12,657 nt of DNA from CAYWTX01 sp964461295 (GTDB lineage: Bacteria; Planctomycetota; Phycisphaerae; SM23-33). Location of the stretch: NCBI GenBank assembly GCA_964461295.1, contig CAYWTX010000148.1:1-12657 (forward strand), written 5' to 3'. The position numbers and the translations under genes were made by a program. Below are positions 6,801-12,657 of the stretch, piece by piece; the first letter of the stretch is position 1; the number at the start of each line of letters is the position of its first letter. The notes under the pieces are model-generated. The model was not told the origin of the DNA, searched no databases, and saw only the letters and a program-made list of their open reading frames with translations.

Positions 6801-9115
6801 ATCTCCGCCGCCAGCTTCTCCACCGTCGGGAAGCTGTAGATGTCCGTCACCGACAGGCTCGCGAAATCGCGCAGCTTACGCATCCGCGAAACCACGCCCG
6901 CCGCCAGCAGCGAATGCCCGCCCAGGTCGAGGAAGAAGTCGTCGCCCCGCCCGATCTCGCGGCCGCTGAAGGCTCCTTGCCACTGCTCGGCGATCTGGGT
7001 CTCGATCTCCGTTCGCGGCGGCTCGTGGCCCCCCGCCTCCGCCGGGCGAGCCTCCAGTCGGGGCGCCGGAAGCCGCTTGCGGTCCACCTTGCCGCTGGGA
7101 AGCACGGGCAGGCTGGGCAGGCGTTGGTAGCAGGCCGGCACCATGTAGCCCGGCAGCGCCGCGCGGGCATGCGCCTTCAGCGATTCCTCGTCGATCGAGA
7201 CGCCGCGGGCCACCAGGTACGCCGCCAGGTGCTGCACGCCCGCCGCGTCAACGTGCACGGCTGCGACGGCGGACAGGACGTCGCGGTGCTGCATCAGGAC
7301 CGACTCGATCTCCGCCAGTTCCACGCGGAAGCCGCGGATCTTCACCTGCGTGTCGATGCGACCGACGTACTCGATCTCGCCGTCGGGAGTGAATCGCCCC
7401 AGGTCGCCGGTCCGATACAGCCGCCCCTCGCCCTCGGCGCCGCCGGGCGCGAACGGGTCGCGGACGAACCGCTCGGCCGTCAGGTCGGGCCTGCCCGCGT
7501 AGCCGATGGACACGCACGGCCCGCCGATGCAGATCTCGCCGGGCACGCCCGCGGGCACCGGCTGGAGCTTGCCGTCCAGGATGTAGACGCGGTAGTTGGG
7601 CACCGGCCGGCCGATCGTGACCCTCTTGCCGGGTTGGCACTCGCCGCAGGTCGCGATCACCGTCGCCTCGGTGGGCTCGTAGGTGTTGAAGACGCGGCGC
7701 GTCGGACTGGCCCAGCGATCGACGAGGTCCTGCGGGCAGCTCTCGCCGCCCAGGATCAGCAGGCGCACGGTTGGGATGTCCTCCTGCACCGTCGAAAGCA
7801 GCGTCGGCACGCAGGACAGCACCGTCACGCCGGCGCGGCCGAGCAGCTCGGGCAGCGCCGGGCCGCTGCGGACCATCTCGTCGGTGCCCGCCACCAGGGC
7901 CGCCCCCGAGGCCAGCGCCAGCCAGATCTCCTCCACCGACGCGTCGAAGGCCACCGAGAAGCCCTGGTACACGCGGTCGCGGGCTGTCACCTGGAACAGC
8001 CGGCCCTCGGCTCGCACCAGCGTGCACGCGGCGCGGTGCTGAATCTGCACGCCCTTGGGCCGGCCCGTCGAGCCCGACGTGTAGATCACGTAGCACAGGT
8101 CGCCGGGCCCGGGCGCCAGCGCGTCGGCCGGCAGGGGCCTGGGATCCTCCAGGGCGACGCGACACTGGTCCAGCAGCACCACGTGCGCGCCGGACAGCCC
8201 GTGCCGCCGCGCCATCTCCGACGTGGTCACCACCAGGCTGCAATCGCGCACGATGTGCATCACGCGATCGCTGGGGTACTCCGCGTCGATGGGCACGTAG
8301 CACGAGCCGCTCTTGAGGATGCCGAGGATGCCGACGTATACCTCGACGCCCCGCCGCAGCAGCAAGGCCGCCGCTCGCCCGCGCCCGGCCCCGCGCCCGC
8401 GCAGGTAGCGAGCGAGCTGGTTGGCCCGCCGCTCGAGGTCGGCGTAGGTCATCTCCGTCGAGCCGCAACGGACGGCGACGTTGCCGGGGTTCGCGTCCGC
8501 CTGGGCCTCGAAGAGCTGGTGCAGCAGTTCAGGGCGCGTCAGCGAGTCGTCGTGCGGCGGACCGCTCCAGCGGCCGAGAATCACCTCCCGCTCCTCGCTG
8601 CTCAGCCAGGGCAGAGCGCCGACCGCGGCGCCAGCGTCGCCGACGATGCCCGCCAGCAGCCGCCGGTAATGCCCCTCGACCCGCCATGCCGTCGTGGCCG
8701 GACAGAGCGCAGGCAAGCCCGCCAGTTGAACGCGGTAGCGGCCGCCGGCTTCCACGCGAATGGTGGCCGCGAATGGCGCCGCCTTCGTGCCCGGAGCGGG
8801 CGAGCCGCCCTCCTGCCGCCCCCGCCATGTGAAAGCGATTCCCTCGACCGCGCTGCCGGGGGTCGCCCCGGCCACTCCGGCCGCGACAAGCGCCTCGGCG
8901 CATCGCGCGAGACACTCGCCCGCCGCGATACCGCCGGCCCATGCCAGCCGCAAGGTCGCGGGCTTGACGGCCGTCGCGCCGAGCCAGTGCAGCGCCACGT
9001 CAACGGCGATTTCCTCCTCGCCCGTATAACGATGAACCAGCACGCTGAAGGCGGCCAGGTGCGCCTCGACCGCCGCCGGGGCCCGCGAGGCCGCCACATC
9101 CTGGATGCTGCCCAT
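3851..9115 (-). CDS. Pls/PosA-type membrane NRPS with fused phosphopantetheinyl transferase
   Basis: The 1754-residue protein activates an amino acid as AMP ester, loads it on a carrier and probably polymerises it at the inner membrane, as epsilon-poly-lysine synthetase (Pls) does. Order: 1-185 resembles the C-terminal part of a condensation domain without HHxxxDG; 195-685 is the adenylation domain (YTSGSTGRPKG 345-355, FDAS 390-393, YRTGDL 567-572, GRIDTQVKIRGFR 585-597, catalytic Lys676); 700-775 is the carrier (GGHSL, Ser735). Three repeats follow (about 803-1020, 1036-1262, 1278-1495), each with two membrane helices, then RLLGAR/RLMGSR and a hexapeptide beta-helix. After a Pro/Ala/Gly linker, 1517-1750 is an Sfp-type transferase (GRPRL, GVDVE, WTTKEALVKGLG). 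The start has AGGTGA 9 bases upstream and an in-frame TGA at 9125-9127, so the frame cannot extend. The pocket code suggests lysine. Oddities: NTYEPTE replaces NxYGPTE, and the transferase fusion. Family is firm; product is inferred. Confidence 0.93.
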   Translation of the reverse strand: MGSIQDVAASRAPAAVEAHLAAFSVLVHRYTGEEEIAVDVALHWLGATAVKPATLRLAWAGGIAAGECLARCAEALVAAGVAGATPGSAVEGIAFTWRGRQEGGSPAPGTKAAPFAATIRVEAGGRYRVQLAGLPALCPATTAWRVEGHYRRLLAGIVGDAGAAVGALPWLSSEEREVILGRWSGPPHDDSLTRPELLHQLFEAQADANPGNVAVRCGSTEMTYADLERRANQLARYLRGRGAGRGRAAALLLRRGVEVYVGILGILKSGSCYVPIDAEYPSDRVMHIVRDCSLVVTTSEMARRHGLSGAHVVLLDQCRVALEDPRPLPADALAPGPGDLCYVIYTSGSTGRPKGVQIQHRAACTLVRAEGRLFQVTARDRVYQGFSVAFDASVEEIWLALASGAALVAGTDEMVRSGPALPELLGRAGVTVLSCVPTLLSTVQEDIPTVRLLILGGESCPQDLVDRWASPTRRVFNTYEPTEATVIATCGECQPGKRVTIGRPVPNYRVYILDGKLQPVPAGVPGEICIGGPCVSIGYAGRPDLTAERFVRDPFAPGGAEGEGRLYRTGDLGRFTPDGEIEYVGRIDTQVKIRGFRVELAEIESVLMQHRDVLSAVAAVHVDAAGVQHLAAYLVARGVSIDEESLKAHARAALPGYMVPACYQRLPSLPVLPSGKVDRKRLPAPRLEARPAEAGGHEPPRTEIETQIAEQWQGAFSGREIGRGDDFFLDLGGHSLLAAGVVSRMRKLRDFASLSVTDIYSFPTVEKLAAEMEGRARSSAGASPTAAEGDGVPAPPRASTASYAACALGQLAVMPVLLGLASLRWLAPFFLYNMLADDGCDMLQSAAGAVAIVLAAHPALLVLGLAVKWLAIGRYRAGTYRLWGWYYWRWWLVNQVLSIVPLDELAGTPLLRWYYRLLGARVGANAFLGSDNVRTFDLLSVGNDASIGAETSLLGYTVHNGLLHLGPITIGRGCVVGNRAILRPGATMEDGSRLGELSLLPAGATIPSGREWVGSPPRPLGGPVHPPEAHRPGRARLALFAVLHALGAFLLPAVNLLALLPGVAAMREYCLAWGGYYYLLLAPLAAISFILLMCVEIALAKWLLLGRVKPGRYRLDGFFYLRKWWVDGLMDMSLSLLGPLYATLYLAPWYRLLGARLGHLTEISTACETSPDLLDIDDESFVADGVSLGPPRVEAGWMTIEPTRIGKRAFVGNSAAVPGGTVIGDGSLIGCLSAPPLTRPGAEQPHTSWLGSPAIYLPQRQASGAFPVEQTFRPTRRLYATRLLIEFFRVTGPTTVFVGLASLMIDVLPIRSEMPWPAFVALMLLLYAGCGITAAVLVAWLKWLVIGKYKPCENPLWSTFVWRTEFITAMHESLADPFVAAMLAGTPFLPWFFRLMGSRIGRRVYMETTYLTEYDLISIGDDVALNDECTIQTHLFEDRVMKMSTIDIQRACSVGCGSIVLYDTRMEAGAVLSDLSLLMKGETLPAGTRWEGTPARSTPAGAGGASGPASPAPAPVLAIRVLHRPEELRCQGPGPFVWAFDLDSPAFAPAPDGDGPLAHGDGPLRRRRTFAGRQTLRRLVAQCLHVRAEDVQIDSDTFGRPRLAAGRMTSCPAAADLDFSAAHSANVGVVGLARSGRIGVDVEVVDPAVDIDEVIRTHFAPPERERIEAMPDSRRQEAFYRCWTTKEALVKGLGLGVSFGLDQVETAVAPDGSVSLSKVNGNGTLAAGWTITHHEVAVGGLRAVVAVAIAPPAR

Positions 9116-9194
9116 GGAACTTGGTCACCTGCACGACAACCGGGTTCGCCGCCGGCGGGGGGGGACCGTCCTTGTTCCCGACGGCGACGCGGGC

Positions 9195-9223
9195 ATTGTA
9201 GTGCCCTCGGCGCCAGTCCTCAA
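9195..9223 (-). promoter_or_regulatory. Sigma70-type promoter of the Pls-like synthetase
   Basis: On the minus strand TTGAGG (9218-9223) is followed after exactly 17 bases by TACAAT (9195-9200). The -35 matches 4 of 6 and the -10 matches 5 of 6 consensus positions. The start point would be near 9188, giving a leader of about 73 bases before the synthetase ATG. This argues that the synthetase is transcribed independently of the upstream channel gene. Confidence 0.6.
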
Positions 9224-9234
9224 CCGCCGCCAAA

Positions 9235-9247
9235 CGCCCGGTGGGCG
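9235..9247 (-). terminator. Possible weak terminator after the channel gene
   Basis: On the minus strand CGCCC-ACC-GGGCG is followed by TTT. The stem is only 5 bp plus possible G-T pairs. It lies between the channel stop (9292) and the synthetase promoter, where a terminator would be expected. The evidence is thin. Confidence 0.25.
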
Positions 9248-9291
9248 CCTTGGCGCGGGAGATGCCCCCGGCGTTGGCGGGCGCGTCGCGG

Positions 9292-11211
9292 TCAGGGATC
9301 CACCGTCGCCGGGCCGGCGGCGCCGAGAGGCAGGCAACCAGCGGCCGGGCACGCCGGCTGGGTCGCCGGGGGGACCTTGTAGTCCTGCCAGCCGCCGCCC
9401 AGGGCGCGGTACAGGGCGATCAGGTTGATCGCCAGGGCGCGGTTGCTCTGCGCCAAGGCGTCCTGCGAGCCAAACAGCGAGCGCTGGGCGTCCAGCACGT
9501 TCAGGAAATCGGTCTCCCCCTCGCTGTACAGTCTGGTGGCCAGTTCCACGGCCTTGACGTTTGCGGCCACCGCCTCCTGGAGGGCCTTGCGTCGTTCCTG
9601 TTCCTTGGCCGAGGCGACCAGGGCGTTCTCCACTTCCTGAAGGGCCAGCAGGATGCTCTGGCGGTAGGCGAGCAGGGCCTGCTCCTGGAGGGCCCGCGCC
9701 GCCTCGATGTTATACGCGTTGCGGCAGGTGTCGAAGAGCCGCCAGCTCACGGCTGGGCCGAACGACATGGCGCGGTTGGCCCAGTTGAGCCAGTTGGAGC
9801 AGTCGGCCGCGGAGAACGACAGCGCCCCGGAGATGGAGAATCGCGGGTACAGATCGGCCGTGGCGACGCCGATGCGTGCGGTGGCGGCGTGGAGGCCGGC
9901 CTCGGCACGGCGGATGTCGGGTCGGCGGCGGAGCAGTTCGGAGGGCAGGCCGGTCGGCACGGCCGGGGGACCGGCTGGCAGGGGCCCGGCGGGGGACAGA
10001 TCGGCCAGCAGGTCGCCCGGCGGTCGCCCGGCCAGGACGCTGAGGTTGTGGATGGTCTGCCGGGCGGCGCTTTCCAGCAGGGGGATCTGCGAGGAAGTGG
10101 AGGCGACCTGCGCATCGGCAAAGGCGACGTCCAGCGCGTTGGCGAGCCCCGCGCCGCGGCGCTTGCGGGTCAGTTCGGCCGATCGCTTCTGGGTGTCGAG
10201 GTTCTCCCGGGCGATGACGATCCGCTGCTGGTACGACCGCAGGTCGGCGTAGTTGGTGGCCGCCTCGGCCGCCAGCGAGACCAGCACGAAGCGGAGGTCC
10301 TCCACGTCGGCGCGAACGTCGGCGTCGGCGGCCTCGACGCCGCGGCGAACGCCGCCGAAAGCGTCGATTTCCCACCCGGCGCTGAGGCCGGCCTGGAGGC
10401 TGTTGGTGGTCCTGCGCCCGCCGGTGACGCCGGGGGTGAAACTGCGCGTGTACGACCCGGCCGCATCGACAGTGGGGCCCATGCCGGAAGCCGCCATGCC
10501 GCGGACGGCGCGGCTCTGGCGGAGCCGCGCGACGGCAGACCGAACGTCGTAATTGCTCTCGACGACCTTGCCGATCAGCGAGGAGAGATTGGGGTCGTTG
10601 AAGACGGTCCACCACTGGGCGAGCGAGGCCGCCGGCCGCGTGGCCGGCTGCGTGGCCGGGGCGCTGGCGGGCTGCGTGGCGGGGGCGACGTACCTGTCAG
10701 GCACGTCGACGGCCGGCGGCGTGTAGTCGGGGCCCACGGTGCAGCCGGCGACGATTGCCGCCAACGAGAAGAGCGCCCAGTTGCGGAACCAACGGAGCCG
10801 GGCCGTGTCGGCCCGGTTGGTTACGAATGAGGGACCGCGTGCGAGGCGTGCGAAGCGTTCGAAGTGTTCGCGTGCGAAGCGTCCGCGTGCGAAGCGTTCG
10901 CGTTCGAAGCGTTCGCGTTCGAAGCGTCCGCGTGCGGAGCGTCCGCGTTCGAAGCGTCCGCGTGCGAAGCGTTCGCGTGCGGGAACGGTCCCTTCCTCGG
11001 ACCCGACCGGGGCGACACGCCCCGGCTCCGTTGGTTCCGCGTGCGGAAACAACACAACGGAGCGTCCGCGTGCGGAGCGTTCGCGTGCGAAGCGTTCGCG
11101 TGCGGGAACGGTCCCTTCCTCGGACCCGACCGGGGCGGCACGCCCCGGCTCCGTTGGTTCCGCCTGCGATGTCGCAGTCCTCTGTGTGGAACCCGTGTTC
11201 GGGTGATGCAT
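9292..11211 (-). CDS. TolC/NodT-family outer-membrane efflux lipoprotein with repeat-derived N-terminal extension
   Basis: The product is an outer-membrane channel of the OprM/NodT type, which lets inner-membrane pumps expel substrates across both membranes. From about 138 on it looks normal: signal peptide RLRWFRNWALFSLAAIVAGC with lipobox Cys157, then TVGPDYTPP, AQWWTVFNDP, ELLRRRPDIRRAEAGLHAA, two long coiled-coil repeats and NVLDAQRSLFGSQ. The part from Cys157 is 483 residues, near that of OprM. Ahead of it sit about 137 low-complexity residues encoded by the 15-bp minisatellite, an 80-bp duplication and REP-like hairpins. ATG at 11211 is backed by AAGGAG 8 bases upstream. I see no in-frame ATG, GTG or TTG just before the signal peptide, so the frame seems to run through the repeats. 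It follows the permease by 74 bases, probably one operon. How the buried signal peptide works is unclear. Confidence 0.85.
   Translation of the reverse strand: MHHPNTGSTQRTATSQAEPTEPGRAAPVGSEEGTVPARERFARERSARGRSVVLFPHAEPTEPGRVAPVGSEEGTVPARERFARGRFERGRSARGRFERERFERERFARGRFAREHFERFARLARGPSFVTNRADTARLRWFRNWALFSLAAIVAGCTVGPDYTPPAVDVPDRYVAPATQPASAPATQPATRPAASLAQWWTVFNDPNLSSLIGKVVESNYDVRSAVARLRQSRAVRGMAASGMGPTVDAAGSYTRSFTPGVTGGRRTTNSLQAGLSAGWEIDAFGGVRRGVEAADADVRADVEDLRFVLVSLAAEAATNYADLRSYQQRIVIARENLDTQKRSAELTRKRRGAGLANALDVAFADAQVASTSSQIPLLESAARQTIHNLSVLAGRPPGDLLADLSPAGPLPAGPPAVPTGLPSELLRRRPDIRRAEAGLHAATARIGVATADLYPRFSISGALSFSAADCSNWLNWANRAMSFGPAVSWRLFDTCRNAYNIEAARALQEQALLAYRQSILLALQEVENALVASAKEQERRKALQEAVAANVKAVELATRLYSEGETDFLNVLDAQRSLFGSQDALAQSNRALAINLIALYRALGGGWQDYKVPPATQPACPAAGCLPLGAAGPATVDP
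10785..10824 (+). repeat. REP-like palindromic element, copy C
   Basis: Perfect 8-bp stem CCGGGCCG (10798-10805) with CGGCCCGG (10809-10816), loop TGT. GGAACCAACGGAG lies on the left and TTGGTTA on the right. It is inverted relative to copies D and E, and its stem carries a paired C/G swap. On the minus strand it encodes the residues TNRADTARLRWFR that form the n-region of the channel's signal peptide. Confidence 0.75.
10846..10983 (-). repeat. 15-bp minisatellite in the channel gene
   Basis: Units based on GCGTGCGAAGCGTTC (plus strand) repeat about nine times, one shortened to 9 bases. Variation is limited to T/G at base 5, A/G at base 8 and T/C at base 14. The 15-base length keeps any frame open. 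In the channel frame it encodes pentapeptides such as RFARG, RFERE and RSARG. A shorter block of the same units lies at 11059-11106. Confidence 0.85.
10961..11040 (+). repeat. 80-bp direct repeat, first copy (includes REP-like copy D)
   Basis: This segment recurs 123 bases downstream (11084-11163) with one difference (GCGACACG against GCGGCACG). It joins two minisatellite units to GGGAACGGTCCCTTCCTCGG and the perfect hairpin CCGGGGCG (11007-11014) / CGCCCCGG (11018-11025), ending CTCCGTTGGTTCCGC. Confidence 0.9.
11059..11106 (-). repeat. 15-bp minisatellite, second block
   Basis: About three units of the same 15-base repeat (GCGTGCGGAGCGTTC, GCGTGCGAAGCGTTC and partial units) lie between the two 80-bp direct repeats. 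They overlap the second copy. In the channel frame they encode RFARERSARGRS-type residues. Confidence 0.8.
11084..11163 (+). repeat. 80-bp direct repeat, second copy (includes REP-like copy E)
   Basis: It is near-identical to 10961-11040. The hairpin CCGGGGCG (11130-11137) / CGCCCCGG (11141-11148) has loop GCA instead of ACA. In the channel frame both copies encode a segment beginning EPTEPGR and running to TVPARERFAR. Confidence 0.9.
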
Positions 11212-11219
11212 ACAAGTCG

Positions 11220-11227
11220 CTCCTTCC
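11220..11227 (-). promoter_or_regulatory. Shine-Dalgarno site that fixes the channel gene start
   Basis: GGAAGGAG on the minus strand lies 8 bases before ATG 11211, the best ribosome-binding site in the window. It is the main reason to accept a start upstream of the repeat-filled region rather than one near the signal peptide, where no standard start codon is available. The remaining 11228-11285 shows nothing else clear. Confidence 0.65.
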
Positions 11228-11285
11228 TGCGATCTCCCTTCCTCTGTGCCTCCCCACCGGGCCCCGTTGGGCTGCGGCCGTGACG

Positions 11286-12653
11286 CTACTCATACCGCAA
11301 AGCCTCGATGGGGTCCAGTCGCGACGCCTTCCACGCCGGGTAGAAGCCGAACACGATGCCCACCGTGGCCGAGACGATCACCGCGGCTGCGATCGCCCCC
11401 GGCGAGGTCTGCACGGGCCAGTTCGCGAACTTGCGGACGAGCATGGACCCGCCGTGGCCCAGGGCGATGCCCAGGCCGCCGCCCAGCAGGCACAGCACGA
11501 CCGCCTCGACGAGGAACTGCCGCAGAATGTCGCGCCCCGCGGCGCCGACGGCCATGCGAAGCCCGATCTCCCGCGTCCGCTCGGTCACCGACACGAGCAT
11601 GATGTTCATGATGCCCACGCCGCCCACGATCAGCGAGATGGCGGCGACGACCAGCAGCAGGCGGGTCATCAACTCGGTCGTTGCCGAGAGCGTCTTGGTC
11701 ATCTCGGTCATGTCGCGGATGTTGAAGTCTTCCAGTTCGTCGACGGTCAGCCGGTGTCGCTCGCGCAGCAGACCGGTCATCTCGCTGATGGCCGATGGAA
11801 CCTCGGCGGAGCTCTGGGCGGCGGCGAGGATCTGGTCGACGTTGGCGAAGCGGATGGGCATGGGGTTGTCCATCGCCTGCACGTCGGACTTGTCAGGGTA
11901 GAGGCTGGGCGCGCCGCCGGGGTACAGGTTGCTCAGCGTGTTGAGACTGCCGGCGGCGCCGCTGGAGTCGCTGACGTTGCCGCTGGAAAACCCCTGGCTG
12001 GACACGCGGTACTTGATGGTAGTCCACGGCGCCAGGACGAAATCGTCCTGGTCCATGCCCATCATGTTGGCGCCCTTGCGCGCCAGCACGCCGATCACCT
12101 TGAACGACACGTTCTTGAGCCGGAGCTCCTTGCCGATGGGCGAGGCGCCGTCGAACAACTCGGTGACGAGCGTCTGGCCGATCAGGCACACCCGGGCGGC
12201 CGATTGGAGGTGGAACCGGTTGAACGACTCGCCCTCCGACACCGGCCATTCGCGCACGTCGAGGAACTCGGGCGTCGAGCCGTAGATCGACCCCGGCACC
12301 CAGTTCTTGCCGGCATAGACGATCTGCGCCCGCGTGCGCACCACCGGGGCGGCCGAGCGGACCGACGGGCACTCGCGCAGGATGGCGTCGGCGTCGCCCG
12401 GGGTGAGCGTGTTGACGCTGCCGGCCCCGAACGCCACGCCGCCGGTGCTGGCCGAGCCGGGGAACACCAGCAGCACGTTGGCGCCCATGCTGGCGATGCT
12501 CTTCTGCACGGCCGCCGAGGAGCCCTGCCCGATCTCCATCATGGCGATGACGGCGCCGACGCCGATGATGATGCCCAACGTCGTGAGCATGGCCCGCAGC
12601 GGGTTCCGCAGCAGGGCCTTCATTGCGGTTCGAAGGGTGCGACGAATCTTCAT
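11286..12653 (-). CDS. MacB-type ABC transporter permease (FtsX family)
   Basis: The 455-residue inner-membrane subunit has the MacB plan: one membrane helix at 21-43 (AMLTTLGIIIGVGAVIAMM), a periplasmic core to about 325, then three helices (about 331-355, 378-400, 418-440). The hallmarks GGVGIMNIMLVSVTERTREIGLRMAVGA (344-371) and the closing PAWKASRLDPIEALRYE are present. Such permeases pair with an ATPase and a periplasmic adaptor to drive a TolC-type channel by mechanotransmission, exporting peptides, macrolides or lipoproteins. This protein has no ATPase domain, so the ATPase (and adaptor) should be encoded just beyond the right edge. The start ATG at 12651-12653 fits the family N-terminus; only four bases lie beyond it, so its ribosome-binding site cannot be judged. 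A Ser/Gly/Asn-rich loop (219-242) interrupts the periplasmic core. It is followed by the channel gene, an efflux operon layout. The substrate is unknown. Confidence 0.9.
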   Translation of the reverse strand: MKIRRTLRTAMKALLRNPLRAMLTTLGIIIGVGAVIAMMEIGQGSSAAVQKSIASMGANVLLVFPGSASTGGVAFGAGSVNTLTPGDADAILRECPSVRSAAPVVRTRAQIVYAGKNWVPGSIYGSTPEFLDVREWPVSEGESFNRFHLQSAARVCLIGQTLVTELFDGASPIGKELRLKNVSFKVIGVLARKGANMMGMDQDDFVLAPWTTIKYRVSSQGFSSGNVSDSSGAAGSLNTLSNLYPGGAPSLYPDKSDVQAMDNPMPIRFANVDQILAAAQSSAEVPSAISEMTGLLRERHRLTVDELEDFNIRDMTEMTKTLSATTELMTRLLLVVAAISLIVGGVGIMNIMLVSVTERTREIGLRMAVGAAGRDILRQFLVEAVVLCLLGGGLGIALGHGGSMLVRKFANWPVQTSPGAIAAAVIVSATVGIVFGFYPAWKASRLDPIEALRYE

Positions 12654-12657
12654 GGCG

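Noticed and set aside
3818..9382. Two very long plus-strand frames (about 920 and 900 codons) opposite the synthetase
   Set aside because: They are Arg/Ala/Gln/Pro-rich with no domain motifs. They lie antisense to a protein with many conserved motifs, so they are GC-bias shadows.
10846..11163. Possible CRISPR array
   Set aside because: Units are 15 bases with no unique spacers of regular length. This is a minisatellite plus a duplication.
10697..11293. Alternative minus-strand frame rich in RTRTL repeats, and the matching plus-strand frames
   Set aside because: The minisatellite keeps several frames open. Only the frame joined to the TolC-type channel has recognisable protein features.

Overview
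This is a very GC-rich (by eye about two thirds G+C) bacterial window. Long open frames run opposite every real gene, so coding calls here rest on motifs rather than ORF length. The gene set suggests a Gram-negative-type bacterium with an outer membrane: RnpA and YidD, a fused DAHP synthase/chorismate mutase, a lipoprotein, a TolC-type channel and a MacB-type permease. A planctomycete is my best guess, with moderate confidence. It rests on the style of the proteins and the many dispersed repeats, not on any marker gene.

Layout. (1) 1-1200: the start of a TPR-like lipoprotein gene (minus strand) diverges from rnpA and yidD (plus strand). Each side has a candidate promoter, and the rnpA-yidD gap carries two REP-like palindromes. 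(2) 1379-2690: a secreted, Lys/Ala-rich coiled-coil protein with repeated LTxxQ-like motifs, an out-of-frame coding-like tail, a strong terminator hairpin and a heptamer repeat array. (3) 2691-3833: a bifunctional DAHP synthase/chorismate mutase, which starts and regulates aromatic amino acid synthesis. (4) 3851-9115, minus strand and convergent with the previous gene: a 1754-residue non-ribosomal peptide synthetase of the Pls (epsilon-poly-lysine synthetase-like) architecture. It has a condensation-domain remnant, an adenylation domain, a carrier domain, three membrane plus beta-helix repeats and a fused Sfp-type phosphopantetheinyl transferase. It has its own well-formed promoter. (5) 9292-12653, minus strand: a MacB-type ABC permease followed by a TolC/NodT-family outer-membrane channel. 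The 5' part of the channel gene has been invaded by REP-like palindromes, a 15-bp minisatellite and an 80-bp duplication.

The main attraction is the synthetase. All the enzymatic parts expected for activating an amino acid, loading it on a carrier and polymerising it at the membrane lie on one polypeptide, including the enzyme that primes the carrier. The adenylation-pocket residues read DAESIGTVIK by my alignment to GrsA, which resembles a lysine-type code. The product would then be a lysine-type (cationic) homopolymer or a lysine conjugate. The adjacent MacB/TolC-type genes could export such a product, but they are separately promoted, so that link is inference.

The second point of interest is the repeat ecology. 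Five copies of a hairpin element show compensatory base changes in the stem. Three of them, with the minisatellite, lie inside the reading frame of the efflux channel between its start codon and its signal peptide.
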